DNA of 64,000 bases from Propionibacteriales bacterium. Its GTDB lineage: Bacteria > Actinomycetota > Actinomycetes > Propionibacteriales > Nocardioidaceae. Every line of letters starts with the position of its first letter. Position 1 is the stretch's first letter. The stretch spans positions 1 through 64,000 of the forward strand of contig JAPLCC010000056.1 in assembly GCA_026392415.1 (NCBI GenBank), written 5' to 3'. Below are positions 50,302-58,732 of the stretch, piece after piece. The notes under the pieces were generated by a model. The model worked only from the letters and a program-made list of their open reading frames with translations, did no database searches and was not told the DNA's origin. A program made the translations under genes and the position numbers.

Positions 50302-51816
50302 ATGAAACTCGAGCTGCGGGGCATCACGAAACGATTCGGCCCCCTGGTCGCCAATGACCGCATCTCGCTCACCGTGGAGGAAGGCGAGATCCACGGTCTG
50401 CTCGGTGAGAACGGCGCAGGCAAGTCCACGCTGATGAACGTTCTCTACGGCCTCTACCAGGCCGACGAGGGCGAGATCCTCCTCGACGGCGAGGCGACGA
50501 GGTTCGCCGGTCCGGGCGACGCGATGGCGGCCGGCATCGGCATGGTGCACCAGCACTTCATGCTGATCCCCGTCTTCACGGTCGCCGAGAACGTCATGCT
50601 CGGCAACGAATCCACCGGCTTTGCCGGCACGCTGAACATCGACGCGGCGCGCGAGCGGGTCCGCGAGATCTCGGCACGTTTCGGCTTCGACCTCAACCCC
50701 GACGCGCTCATCGAGACCCTTCCGGTCGGCGTCCAGCAACGCGTGGAGATCATCAAGGCCCTCTCCCGGGACGCCAAGGTCCTCGTCTTCGACGAGCCGA
50801 CCGCCGTCCTCACCCCGCAGGAGACCGACGAGCTGATGGCGATCATGCGCCAGCTCAAGGAATCCGGCACCTCCATCGTCTTCATCAGTCACAAGCTCCG
50901 TGAGATTCGCGCCGTCGCGGACCGGATCACGGTCATTCGGCGTGGCGCCGTCGTCGGCGAGGCCAGCCCGACGGCGACCAACGCCGAACTCGCCGCACTG
51001 ATGGTCGGCCGTCCCGTCGAGTTGACGGTGCACAAGGACCCGGCGAAGCCCGGCGCCGACGCCCTCGTCGTCCGTGATCTGAAGGTCACCGATGCCACGG
51101 GCCACGTCCACCTCGAGTCCATCAGCTTCGCGATCGCCACCGGCGAGGTCCTCGGCGTCGCTGGTGTGCAGGGCAACGGACAGACCGAGCTCACCGAAGC
51201 CCTGCTCGGTCTGCAGGCCCATGTCCAGGGTTCGGTCGAGCTCGATGGCCACCAACTGGTCGGCAAGTCCGTCCGCAAGGTCCTCGAATCGGGCGTCGGC
51301 TTCATTCCCGAGGACCGGCAGGCCGACGGCCTCGTCGGCGGCTTCACTCTCGCCGAGAACCTGATGCTCAATCGCAGCCATGGCAAGCCCTTCGTGCGAT
51401 TCGGCACGATCCGACGCAAGGCGCTCGAAGCCTTCGCGAGCGACAAGCTCGTCGAGTACGACGTGCGCGCTTCCGGCATCGAGGCCACCGCCAACCAGCT
51501 CTCCGGCGGCAACCAGCAGAAGGTCGTGGTGGCGCGCGAGCTGTCCCGCGACCTGCGCCTGCTGGTGGCGGCCCAGCCGACCCGCGGCGTCGACGTCGGG
51601 TCCATCGAGTTCATCCACAAGCAGGTGGTCGCAGCCCGCGACTCCGGCGTACCGGTCCTGCTGGTCTCGACCGAGCTCGACGAGATCGCCGCCCTGTCCG
51701 ACCGGATCATGGTCCTGTTTCGCGGCAAGGTCGTGGGCATCGTTCCCGGCGACACGCCTAGGGAGACTCTCGGCTTGATGATGGCTGGCGAACGACCCGA
51801 AGGGATCGTGGCATGA
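50302..51816 (+). CDS. ABC transporter ATP-binding protein, nucleoside uptake
   Basis: A 504-aa protein with two fused ABC domains. In the first, Walker A G-E-N-G-A-G-K-S-T (about 36) and Walker B V-L-V-F-D-E-P-T are canonical, but the signature is V-G-V-Q-Q-R instead of LSGGQ. In the second, Walker A is degenerate (G-V-Q-G-N-G-Q-T) while L-S-G-G-N-Q-Q-K is intact. This asymmetry is normal for the RbsA/YufO-like importers. The ATG has GGAGAGG upstream. Coupled by ATGA to the first permease. Confidence 0.93.
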   Translation: MKLELRGITKRFGPLVANDRISLTVEEGEIHGLLGENGAGKSTLMNVLYGLYQADEGEILLDGEATRFAGPGDAMAAGIGMVHQHFMLIPVFTVAENVMLGNESTGFAGTLNIDAARERVREISARFGFDLNPDALIETLPVGVQQRVEIIKALSRDAKVLVFDEPTAVLTPQETDELMAIMRQLKESGTSIVFISHKLREIRAVADRITVIRRGAVVGEASPTATNAELAALMVGRPVELTVHKDPAKPGADALVVRDLKVTDATGHVHLESISFAIATGEVLGVAGVQGNGQTELTEALLGLQAHVQGSVELDGHQLVGKSVRKVLESGVGFIPEDRQADGLVGGFTLAENLMLNRSHGKPFVRFGTIRRKALEAFASDKLVEYDVRASGIEATANQLSGGNQQKVVVARELSRDLRLLVAAQPTRGVDVGSIEFIHKQVVAARDSGVPVLLVSTELDEIAALSDRIMVLFRGKVVGIVPGDTPRETLGLMMAGERPEGIVA

Positions 51817-53072
51817 GGCGCAAGAAGCGGGGCGAGGTGCCTGAGAACCCCGAGACGCCCATCGAGGAACCCGCCGAGGCCCCTGTCGACGAAGCACCGA
51901 AGGAACCCAGCCCGTGGCGCGGAGTCCTTCGCGAGATCGCCGCCGGCAATGCCGCCGTCGCATTCCTGTCGGTCCTGCTGGCCGTCGTCGTCGGGTCGCT
52001 GATGATCCTGATCACCGACGAGAACGTCCGCAACGCGGCCGGCTACGTCGGGTCGCGGCCCAGCGACTTCTTCAACGCCGTGGGGACGTCGATCACCGAT
52101 GCCTACACGGCGTTGTTCCAGGGCGCCATCTACAACGGCGAGGTCGACACCTTCGAGCGGCGGATCCGACCGCTCACCGAGAGCCTCAAGTTCTCCGGCC
52201 CCTTGATCCTGGCCGGTCTCGGCGTCGGGGTCGCCTTCCGGGCAGGCCTGTTCAACATCGGCGGCCGCGGACAGATGCTGCTCGCCGGCGCGGCTGCCGG
52301 GTGGGTCGCCGTATCGGTGGACCTGCCGCGGATCCTGCACCTGCCGCTCGCCATCCTCGCCGGCGCCGCAGCCGGCGCGGTGTGGGCCGGTCTCGCTGGT
52401 CTGCTCAAGGCCCGTACGGGCGCCCACGAGGTGATCGTCACGATCATGTTGAACTACGTGGGCTACTACCTCGTGTTCTACGCCCTCTCCCAGCAGAGCT
52501 GGTTGCAGGCACCGGGATCGGGCAACCCGAAGTCGGAGCCCATGCCCGAGTCGGCGCTGCTCCCGAAGGTGCTGGGTGACCAGTTCAACCTGCACTTCGG
52601 TTTCGTGTTGGCGTTGGTGGCGGTCGCCGTCGTGTGGTGGCTGCTCAACAAGTCCGCACTGGGCTTCCGGTTCCGCGCCGTCGGCGAGAACCCGGACGCA
52701 GCGCAGGCTTCCGGCATCGACGTGGGCCGCACCTACACGATCGTGATGGTGATCGCTGGCACCCTGGTCGGGCTCGCTGGTGTCAACCAGGTCCTCGGCA
52801 CCGTGCCCGGCGGTGTCACCCAGGACCTCGATGCCGGCATCGGGTTCGACGCCATCACCGTGGCCCTGCTCGGTCGCTCCCGACCACTCGGCATCCTCGC
52901 GGCCGGTCTCCTGTTCGGCGCGCTCAAGGCAGGCGGTTTCGCGATGGCCGCACGTGAAGGCATCCCGGTCGAGATCGTGCTCGTCGTCCAGTCGTTGATC
53001 GTCCTCTTCATTGCCGCACCCCCCTTGGTGCGGGCCCTCTTCCGACTCCCGAAGCAGGAGGTGACGGCATGA
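51813..53072 (+). CDS. ABC transporter permease, nucleoside uptake
   Basis: A 419-aa branched-chain/ribose-type permease. A charged, proline/glutamate-rich N-terminal tail (residues 1-35) precedes about ten membrane helices. The family motif R-A-G-L-F-N-I-G-G-R-G-Q near 143-154 and G-E-N-P-D-A-A near 289 are clear. It forms a heterodimeric channel with the next gene, and the genes overlap by four bases at each junction. Confidence 0.92.
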   Translation: MRRKKRGEVPENPETPIEEPAEAPVDEAPKEPSPWRGVLREIAAGNAAVAFLSVLLAVVVGSLMILITDENVRNAAGYVGSRPSDFFNAVGTSITDAYTALFQGAIYNGEVDTFERRIRPLTESLKFSGPLILAGLGVGVAFRAGLFNIGGRGQMLLAGAAAGWVAVSVDLPRILHLPLAILAGAAAGAVWAGLAGLLKARTGAHEVIVTIMLNYVGYYLVFYALSQQSWLQAPGSGNPKSEPMPESALLPKVLGDQFNLHFGFVLALVAVAVVWWLLNKSALGFRFRAVGENPDAAQASGIDVGRTYTIVMVIAGTLVGLAGVNQVLGTVPGGVTQDLDAGIGFDAITVALLGRSRPLGILAAGLLFGALKAGGFAMAAREGIPVEIVLVVQSLIVLFIAAPPLVRALFRLPKQEVTA

Positions 53073-54358
53073 GCACCACGGCCAAGGTCCCGGTGCCGGT
53101 GACCGAGGACGACATCGCTGAGTCTGCCCGCCGCGGAGCCCTGAAGGCGCCGATCGTGCTCGGCATCGTGACGATGCTGCTCTCGCTCCTCGTCGGCATG
53201 AAGGGACGCGAGGGTGACACCAGCTTCAGGTTCGCCGAGCCCACCGACTTCTTCGAGATCCCCGAGATCACCGTCCCCTCGTCGCCATCGCTCACCCTCA
53301 TCGTCATCCTCCTCGCCCTGTGCACGGTCGCGTCGGCCTTCCTGGTGAGTCGTGGACGTCGTACGCCGTTGTGGCTGGTCGGATTGTTCGCCGTGCTCGC
53401 CCTGACCGGGTTCCTCTGCTGGGCCGCGGCGGGGGAAACCATCCCCGTCATCGGACTCATCGGCGGTTCCATCGCACTGGCCGTGCCCCTCGTGTTCGGC
53501 GCGCTGGGAGGTGTCCTCGGTGAGCGTGCCGGCGTCGTCAACATCGCGATCGACGGCCAGTTGCTGTTCGGCGCCTTCGCGGCAGCTGTCTTCGGCACCA
53601 TCCTCGGTTCACCGTGGGGCGGACTCGTCGCCGCCATGTGTGCCGGCGCCCTCGTCGCGCTGGTGCTCGGCTTCTTCGCGATCACCTACTTCGTCGACCA
53701 GGTGATCGTCGGTGTGGTGCTCAACGTCCTGGTCATCGGACTGACCAGCTTCCTGTTCGTCCAGCTGCTGGCGAAGGACACCGAAGGCCTCAACAGCCCT
53801 GTCCACTTCGAGGAGATCTCGATTCCTGGGCTTGCCAAGATCCCGGTCATCGGACCTGTCCTGTTCCAGCAGACGATGCTCGTCTACATCATGTACGTCG
53901 CTGTCTTCGCGGTTGCGTGGGCGCTGTATCGCACCCGCTGGGGCCTGCGCGTGCGCGCGGTCGGCGAGCACCCGAAGGCAGCCGACACCGTCGGCATCAA
54001 GGTCATCCGCACCCGGTACACCACGCTGCTGATCGCCGGTCTGATCGCCGGCGCCGGCGGGGCGACGTACACACTGGTCTCGGTGCCGCAGTTCGGCGAG
54101 GAGCTGACCGACGGCGCCGGTTACATCGCGCTGGCTGCGGTGATCTTCGGGCGCTGGGACCCCGTCCGCGCCACCCTGGCGGCCCTGTTGTTCGGCTTCA
54201 CGAAGAACCTCGCCGGGGTGCTGTCGGTCATCGGGTCGCCGGTGCCCAGCCAGTTCATGCTGATGCTGCCCTACGTGGTCACGATCATCGCGGTTGCCGG
54301 ACTCGTCGGGCGCTCCCGGGCGCCCGCCGCCGACGGGATCCCGTACCGAAAGGGCTAG
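53069..54358 (+). CDS. ABC transporter permease, nucleoside uptake
   Basis: A 429-aa permease with about ten helices. The R-A-G-V-V-N-I-A-I-D-G-Q motif near 153 and R-A-V-G-E-H-P-K-A-A near 300 correspond to those in its partner. An extra pair of N-terminal helices precedes the conserved core. Its TAG stop is shared in a CTAG palindrome with the stop of the convergent amidohydrolase, so the two coding regions overlap by four bases. Confidence 0.92.
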   Translation: MSTTAKVPVPVTEDDIAESARRGALKAPIVLGIVTMLLSLLVGMKGREGDTSFRFAEPTDFFEIPEITVPSSPSLTLIVILLALCTVASAFLVSRGRRTPLWLVGLFAVLALTGFLCWAAAGETIPVIGLIGGSIALAVPLVFGALGGVLGERAGVVNIAIDGQLLFGAFAAAVFGTILGSPWGGLVAAMCAGALVALVLGFFAITYFVDQVIVGVVLNVLVIGLTSFLFVQLLAKDTEGLNSPVHFEEISIPGLAKIPVIGPVLFQQTMLVYIMYVAVFAVAWALYRTRWGLRVRAVGEHPKAADTVGIKVIRTRYTTLLIAGLIAGAGGATYTLVSVPQFGEELTDGAGYIALAAVIFGRWDPVRATLAALLFGFTKNLAGVLSVIGSPVPSQFMLMLPYVVTIIAVAGLVGRSRAPAADGIPYRKG

Positions 54359-55545
54359 CGGGACCCCAGCGCGCTGATGGCCACACCGGCCATCATCCGC
54401 GCGCCGTAGCCGACGGCCTGGTCGTCGACCAGGAAGTCACCCTGGTGCAGGTCGTAGAGCGCACCGCCGGGGGTGCGGGTGCCGAGTCGGAACATCGCGC
54501 CCGGGACGTGCTCGAGGTACCAGCCGAAGTCCTCGCCACCGAGGCTCTGCTCCACCTCGGTCCGGTGGTGGAGGCCGAGCACCTCGTCGGCCGTCGAGGC
54601 GATCATCGCGACGCTCAGCCGGTCGTTGACGACCGGAGGCACGCCCTGCAGGTAGTCGACCGTGGCGGTGACGCCGTAGGGGCGCACGATGTCGATGACA
54701 GCCTCGCGCACGACGGCCTCGCACGACGCCCACGCCTCGGCCTCGAGGATGCGCACCGTGCCGCTGGCCATGCCGTTGTCCGGGATGACGTTGGCGGCCG
54801 AGCCAGCCTTCAACATGCCCCAGACGACGCTCACGCCGGCGCGAGGATCCATCCGGCGGCTGAGCACAGCGGGCAGTTCGCTGGCGACCTTGGCCAGCGC
54901 GAAGGTCAGGTCACCGGTCAGGTGCGGACGGGAGGTGTGCCCACCGTTTCCTTCGAGGCGTACGTCGATCCGGTCGGCGGCGCTGGTGATCGGGCCCGTG
55001 CGCAGGCCGACCGCGCCGACGTCGACCGACGGGTCGCAGTGCAGCGCGAAGATCCGGTCCACGCCCTCGAGCGCCCCGTGGTTGATCAGGTGCTTGGCAC
55101 CGCCGGGCATGACCTCCTCGGCGGGCTGGAAGAGCAGCCGGACCTGGCCGCGGAGGAGTCCCTGCTGGTGCACCTCGCCGAGCGCGTAGGCGGCACCGAC
55201 GAGGGCCGAGGTGTGCACGTCGTGCCCGCAGGCGTGGGCGACGCCTTCGTTCTCGCTGCGCCAGCCGTCGGTCGTCACGTCGTCGACCGGCAGTGCGTCG
55301 AGGTCGGCCCGCAGGGCGATCCGGGGACCGCTGACGCCGATGTCGGCGAGGATGCCGCTGCGCGGCATCCGGGTCACCCGCCAGCCCGCCCGGGCCAGGT
55401 GCTCGGCCACGACGTCCATCGTGCGGAACTCGTGCCAGGACAGCTCCGGGTGCTGGTGGAGGTCACGGCGCAACCCGACCAGCTCGTCGTCGTACTTGTC
55501 GACGACGGAGGCGACGAGCGCCAGCAGGTCGGAGGTGTTGTTCAC
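54355..55545 (-). CDS. M20 family amidohydrolase
   Basis: A 396-aa metal-dependent amidohydrolase of the aminoacylase/hippurate hydrolase type. Metal-ligand regions are D-L-H-Q-H-P-E-L-S near 28, A-C-G-H-D-V-H-T near 103-110, Q-P-A-E-E near 139, and L-H near 167, with G-G-H-T-S-R-P-H starting the dimerisation domain near 200. It removes acyl groups from amino acids or similar amides; exact substrate unknown. TAGGTT (55553-55558, minus strand) is seven bases before the GTG. Confidence 0.88.
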   Translation of the reverse strand: MNNTSDLLALVASVVDKYDDELVGLRRDLHQHPELSWHEFRTMDVVAEHLARAGWRVTRMPRSGILADIGVSGPRIALRADLDALPVDDVTTDGWRSENEGVAHACGHDVHTSALVGAAYALGEVHQQGLLRGQVRLLFQPAEEVMPGGAKHLINHGALEGVDRIFALHCDPSVDVGAVGLRTGPITSAADRIDVRLEGNGGHTSRPHLTGDLTFALAKVASELPAVLSRRMDPRAGVSVVWGMLKAGSAANVIPDNGMASGTVRILEAEAWASCEAVVREAVIDIVRPYGVTATVDYLQGVPPVVNDRLSVAMIASTADEVLGLHHRTEVEQSLGGEDFGWYLEHVPGAMFRLGTRTPGGALYDLHQGDFLVDDQAVGYGARMMAGVAISALGSR

Positions 55546-55563
55546 GAACCCAAACCTACGCCG

Positions 55564-56559
55564 TCACTCCGTGTCGTAGGCGGCAAGGAGCCGATCCGCG
55601 GCGAGCGGTGCGGTGAGCTCGCCGGCCAGGACGGAGGACCGGACCTCGTCCTGGACGGCACGGACGGCCTTGCTGTGCCGCAACCGCTCGGCGAGCTCGT
55701 CACGCACCAGCGCCCAGGTGAACTCCAGCTGCTGCTCGGCCCGCTTGCGCGCGAGTCCGTCCGTGCCGAGGTGGTCGCGGTGCAGCTGGATCTGGTCCCA
55801 GACCTCGTCGACGCGGGTGCCGGTCAGTCCGGAGCAGGTCACGACGGGCGGTGCCCACTCCCCGTGGCCGCGAACCAGGCGCAGCGCCCCGGCCAGCTCG
55901 CGTGCTGCGCCACGGGCCTCCATCTCGCGATCGCCGTCGGCCTTGTTGACCGCGATCACGTCGGCGATCTCGAGGATCCCCTTCTTGATGCCCTGGAGCT
56001 GGTCGCCAGTGCGCGCGAGGGTGAGGAACAAGAACGTGTCGACCATCCCCGCCACGGTCACCTCGGACTGGCCGACACCCACGGTCTCGACCAGCACGAC
56101 GTCGTACCCGGCGGCCTCGAGGACCGACATCGCCTGGGTGGTCGCCCGGGCGACGCCGCCGAGGGTGCCGGCCGAGGGCGAGGGCCGGATGAAGGCGTTC
56201 GGGTCAGCGGAGAGCTGCGCCATCCGGGTCTTGTCGCCCAGCACCGAGCCCCCGGTCCGGACACTCGACGGGTCGACCGCGAGGACGCCCACCTTGTGCC
56301 CGGCGGCCGTCAGCTGGCTGCCGAGCGCCTCGATGAACGTCGACTTCCCGACGCCGGGCACACCCGAGATCCCCACCCGCACCGCCGAATGGGGCCCTTG
56401 TCCGCCCGAGTGGGGGGTTTGTACCAGTTCGGTGAGCAGTTCTCGCGCCGCGATCCGATGCCGGGGCGCGTTCGACTCGACCAGCGTGATGGCGCGAGCC
56501 ATCTGCGCGCGGTTTCCCGAACGGATGCCCTCGAGGAGGGTCTCGACGAGCTCGACCAC
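55564..56559 (-). CDS. meaB: Methylmalonyl-CoA mutase-associated GTPase MeaB
   Basis: A 331-aa G3E-type P-loop GTPase that loads and protects cobalamin in methylmalonyl-CoA mutase. G-V-P-G-V-G-K-S-T Walker A is near residue 67, A-V-D-P-S-S near 97, D-K-T-R-M near 112, V-E-T-V-G-V-G-Q-S-E near 157, and base-specificity N-K-A-D near 208. It follows mutB by 7 bp in the same operon. Confidence 0.93.
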   Translation of the reverse strand: MVELVETLLEGIRSGNRAQMARAITLVESNAPRHRIAARELLTELVQTPHSGGQGPHSAVRVGISGVPGVGKSTFIEALGSQLTAAGHKVGVLAVDPSSVRTGGSVLGDKTRMAQLSADPNAFIRPSPSAGTLGGVARATTQAMSVLEAAGYDVVLVETVGVGQSEVTVAGMVDTFLFLTLARTGDQLQGIKKGILEIADVIAVNKADGDREMEARGAARELAGALRLVRGHGEWAPPVVTCSGLTGTRVDEVWDQIQLHRDHLGTDGLARKRAEQQLEFTWALVRDELAERLRHSKAVRAVQDEVRSSVLAGELTAPLAADRLLAAYDTE

Positions 56560-56566
56560 CGGCGCG

Positions 56567-58732
56567 TCAGTGGTCCAGGTCGGCGCGCAGCTTGGCCAGC
56601 AGGTCGAGCGCCGACTCGGCGATGACCGTGCCGGGGAGGAAGACCGCCGCAGCGCCCATCTCCTTCAGCGTCGGTACGTCGTCGGGCGGGATCACGCCAC
56701 CGATGACGACCATGATGTCGTCGCGGCCCTGCTCGGCCAGCGCGGTCTTCAGCGCGGGGAGCAGGGTGAGGTGGCCGGCGGCGAGCGACGACACACCGAC
56801 GATGTGCACGTCGGCGTCGATCGCCTGCTGCGCGACCTCCTCGGGCGTGGAGAACAACGGACCCACGTCGACGTCGAAGCCCATGTCGGCAAAGGCGGAG
56901 ACGATGACCTTCTGGCCACGGTCGTGCCCGTCCTGACCCATCTTCGCGACCAGGATGCGGGGACGGCGGCCCTCGGCCTCGGCGAACTCGTCGGTGGCTG
57001 CGCGGGTCTGCGCGACCAGCGAGTCGCCGGCGCCGTCGTTGGCCAGTCCGGCTTCGTCGCGGTACACGCCGCTGATCGTACGGATCACGGCCTGGTGGCG
57101 CCCGTAGATCTTCTCGAGCGCGTCGGAGATCTCGCCGACGGTGGCCTTCGAACGGGCGGCTGCGACAGCGAGGTCGAGCAGGTTGCCGTCGCCGGACTCG
57201 GCGCTGCGGGTCAGGGCGTGCAGGGCATCCTCGACATCGGCACTGTTGCGCTCGGCGCGCAGCCGCTCGAGCTTGGCGACCTGCTGGCGGTAGACGTCGT
57301 CGTTGTCGACACGGAGCACGTCGAGCTTGTCCTCGACGGCAAGGCGGAACGTGTTGACGCCGATGACCTTCTGCGCGCCCGAGTCGATCCGCGCCTGGGT
57401 ACGGGCGGCGGCCTCCTCGATGCGCATCTTCGGGATGCCCTGCTCGATCGCCGCGGCCATGCCGCCCGCGGCCTCGGCCTCCTGGATGTGCGCCCAGGCG
57501 CGCTCCGCGAGGTCGTGGGTGAGCTTCTCGACGTAGTACGAACCGGCCCACGGGTCGATCGTCTGCGTCGTCCCGCTCTCCTGCTGCAGCAGGAGCTGGG
57601 TGTTGCGCGCGATGCGGGCCGAGAAGTCCGTCGGCAGCGCGATCGCCTCGTCGAGGGCGTTGGTGTGCAGGGACTGGGTGTGGCCCTGGGTCGCGGCCAT
57701 CGCCTCGATGCAGGTCCGGCCGACGTTGTTGAACACGTCCTGCGCGGTCAGCGACCAGCCGGAGGTCTGCGAGTGCGTGCGCAGCGAGAGCGACTTCGGG
57801 TTCTGCGGGTTGAACTCGCGGACCAGTCGGCTCCACAGTGCCCGGGCCGCGCGCATCTTCGCGACCTCCATGTAGAAGTTCATGCCGATCGCCCAGAAGA
57901 AGGACAGGCGCGGCGCGAACTGGTCGATGGTCAGGCCGGACTCGAGCCCGGCGCGGATGTACTCCACACCGTCGGCGAGCGTGTAGGCGAGCTCGAGGTC
58001 AGCGGTCGCCCCGGCCTCCTGCATGTGGTAGCCGGAGATCGAGATCGAGTTGAAGCGCGGCATCCGCTGGCTGGTGAACGCGAAGATGTCGGAGATGATC
58101 CGCATCGACGGTGCCGGCGGGTAGATGTAGGTGTTGCGGACCATGAACTCCTTGAGGATGTCGTTCTGGATGGTCCCCGAGAGCTGCTCCGGCTTCACCC
58201 CCTGCTCCTCGGCCGCGGCGATGTAGAGCGCGAGCACCGGGAGCACCGCGCCGTTCATCGTCATCGAGACGCTCATCTGGTCCAGCGGGATGCCGTCGAA
58301 GAGCGTTCGGGTGTCGTAGATCGAGTCGATCGCCACACCGGCCATGCCGACGTCGCCGCGCACCCGCGGGTGGTCGGAGTCGTAGCCACGGTGGGTCGCG
58401 AGGTCGAAGGCGACCGACAGGCCCTTCTGGCCGGCCGCGAGGTTGCGGCGGTAGAAGGCGTTGGACTCCTCGGCCGTCGAGAAGCCGGCGTACTGACGAA
58501 CCGTCCAGGGCTGCGTCGTGTACATCGTCGGGTAGGGCCCACGCAGGAACGGGCTCAGGCCCGGCCAGGTGTCGAGCGCGTCGAGGCCGGCGAGATCGTC
58601 CGGTCCGTAGAACGGCTTGATCTCGATGCCTTCGGGGCTGCGCCACGGGTCGATGTCGGGCGAACCGCTCGCTCCGGCGGTCGCGCCGCTCGATGCGAGG
58701 GGGAGGTCCCCGAAACTCGATGGAATGCTCAT
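56567..58732 (-). CDS. mutB: Methylmalonyl-CoA mutase large subunit
   Basis: A 721-aa adenosylcobalamin enzyme converting (R)-methylmalonyl-CoA to succinyl-CoA. The substrate barrel motif R-G-P-Y-P-T-M-Y-T-T-Q-P-W-T-V-R-Q-Y is near residues 64-81, and the C-terminal B12 domain carries the base-off ligand motif D-G-H-D-R-G near 602. It heterodimerises with MutA, whose gene overlaps its start by four bases. It links propionate, odd-chain and branched substrates to the TCA cycle. Confidence 0.95.
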   Translation of the reverse strand: MSIPSSFGDLPLASSGATAGASGSPDIDPWRSPEGIEIKPFYGPDDLAGLDALDTWPGLSPFLRGPYPTMYTTQPWTVRQYAGFSTAEESNAFYRRNLAAGQKGLSVAFDLATHRGYDSDHPRVRGDVGMAGVAIDSIYDTRTLFDGIPLDQMSVSMTMNGAVLPVLALYIAAAEEQGVKPEQLSGTIQNDILKEFMVRNTYIYPPAPSMRIISDIFAFTSQRMPRFNSISISGYHMQEAGATADLELAYTLADGVEYIRAGLESGLTIDQFAPRLSFFWAIGMNFYMEVAKMRAARALWSRLVREFNPQNPKSLSLRTHSQTSGWSLTAQDVFNNVGRTCIEAMAATQGHTQSLHTNALDEAIALPTDFSARIARNTQLLLQQESGTTQTIDPWAGSYYVEKLTHDLAERAWAHIQEAEAAGGMAAAIEQGIPKMRIEEAAARTQARIDSGAQKVIGVNTFRLAVEDKLDVLRVDNDDVYRQQVAKLERLRAERNSADVEDALHALTRSAESGDGNLLDLAVAAARSKATVGEISDALEKIYGRHQAVIRTISGVYRDEAGLANDGAGDSLVAQTRAATDEFAEAEGRRPRILVAKMGQDGHDRGQKVIVSAFADMGFDVDVGPLFSTPEEVAQQAIDADVHIVGVSSLAAGHLTLLPALKTALAEQGRDDIMVVIGGVIPPDDVPTLKEMGAAAVFLPGTVIAESALDLLAKLRADLDH

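Noticed and set aside
54355..54358. Shared CTAG stop of permease and amidohydrolase as a regulatory site
   Set aside because: A four-base palindrome naturally encodes a TAG on both strands; neat, but no further signal supports a function.
53614..56625. 1003-codon plus-strand open frame
   Set aside because: Out-of-frame shadow of the permease, then antisense to the amidohydrolase and meaB, all of which carry clear motifs.
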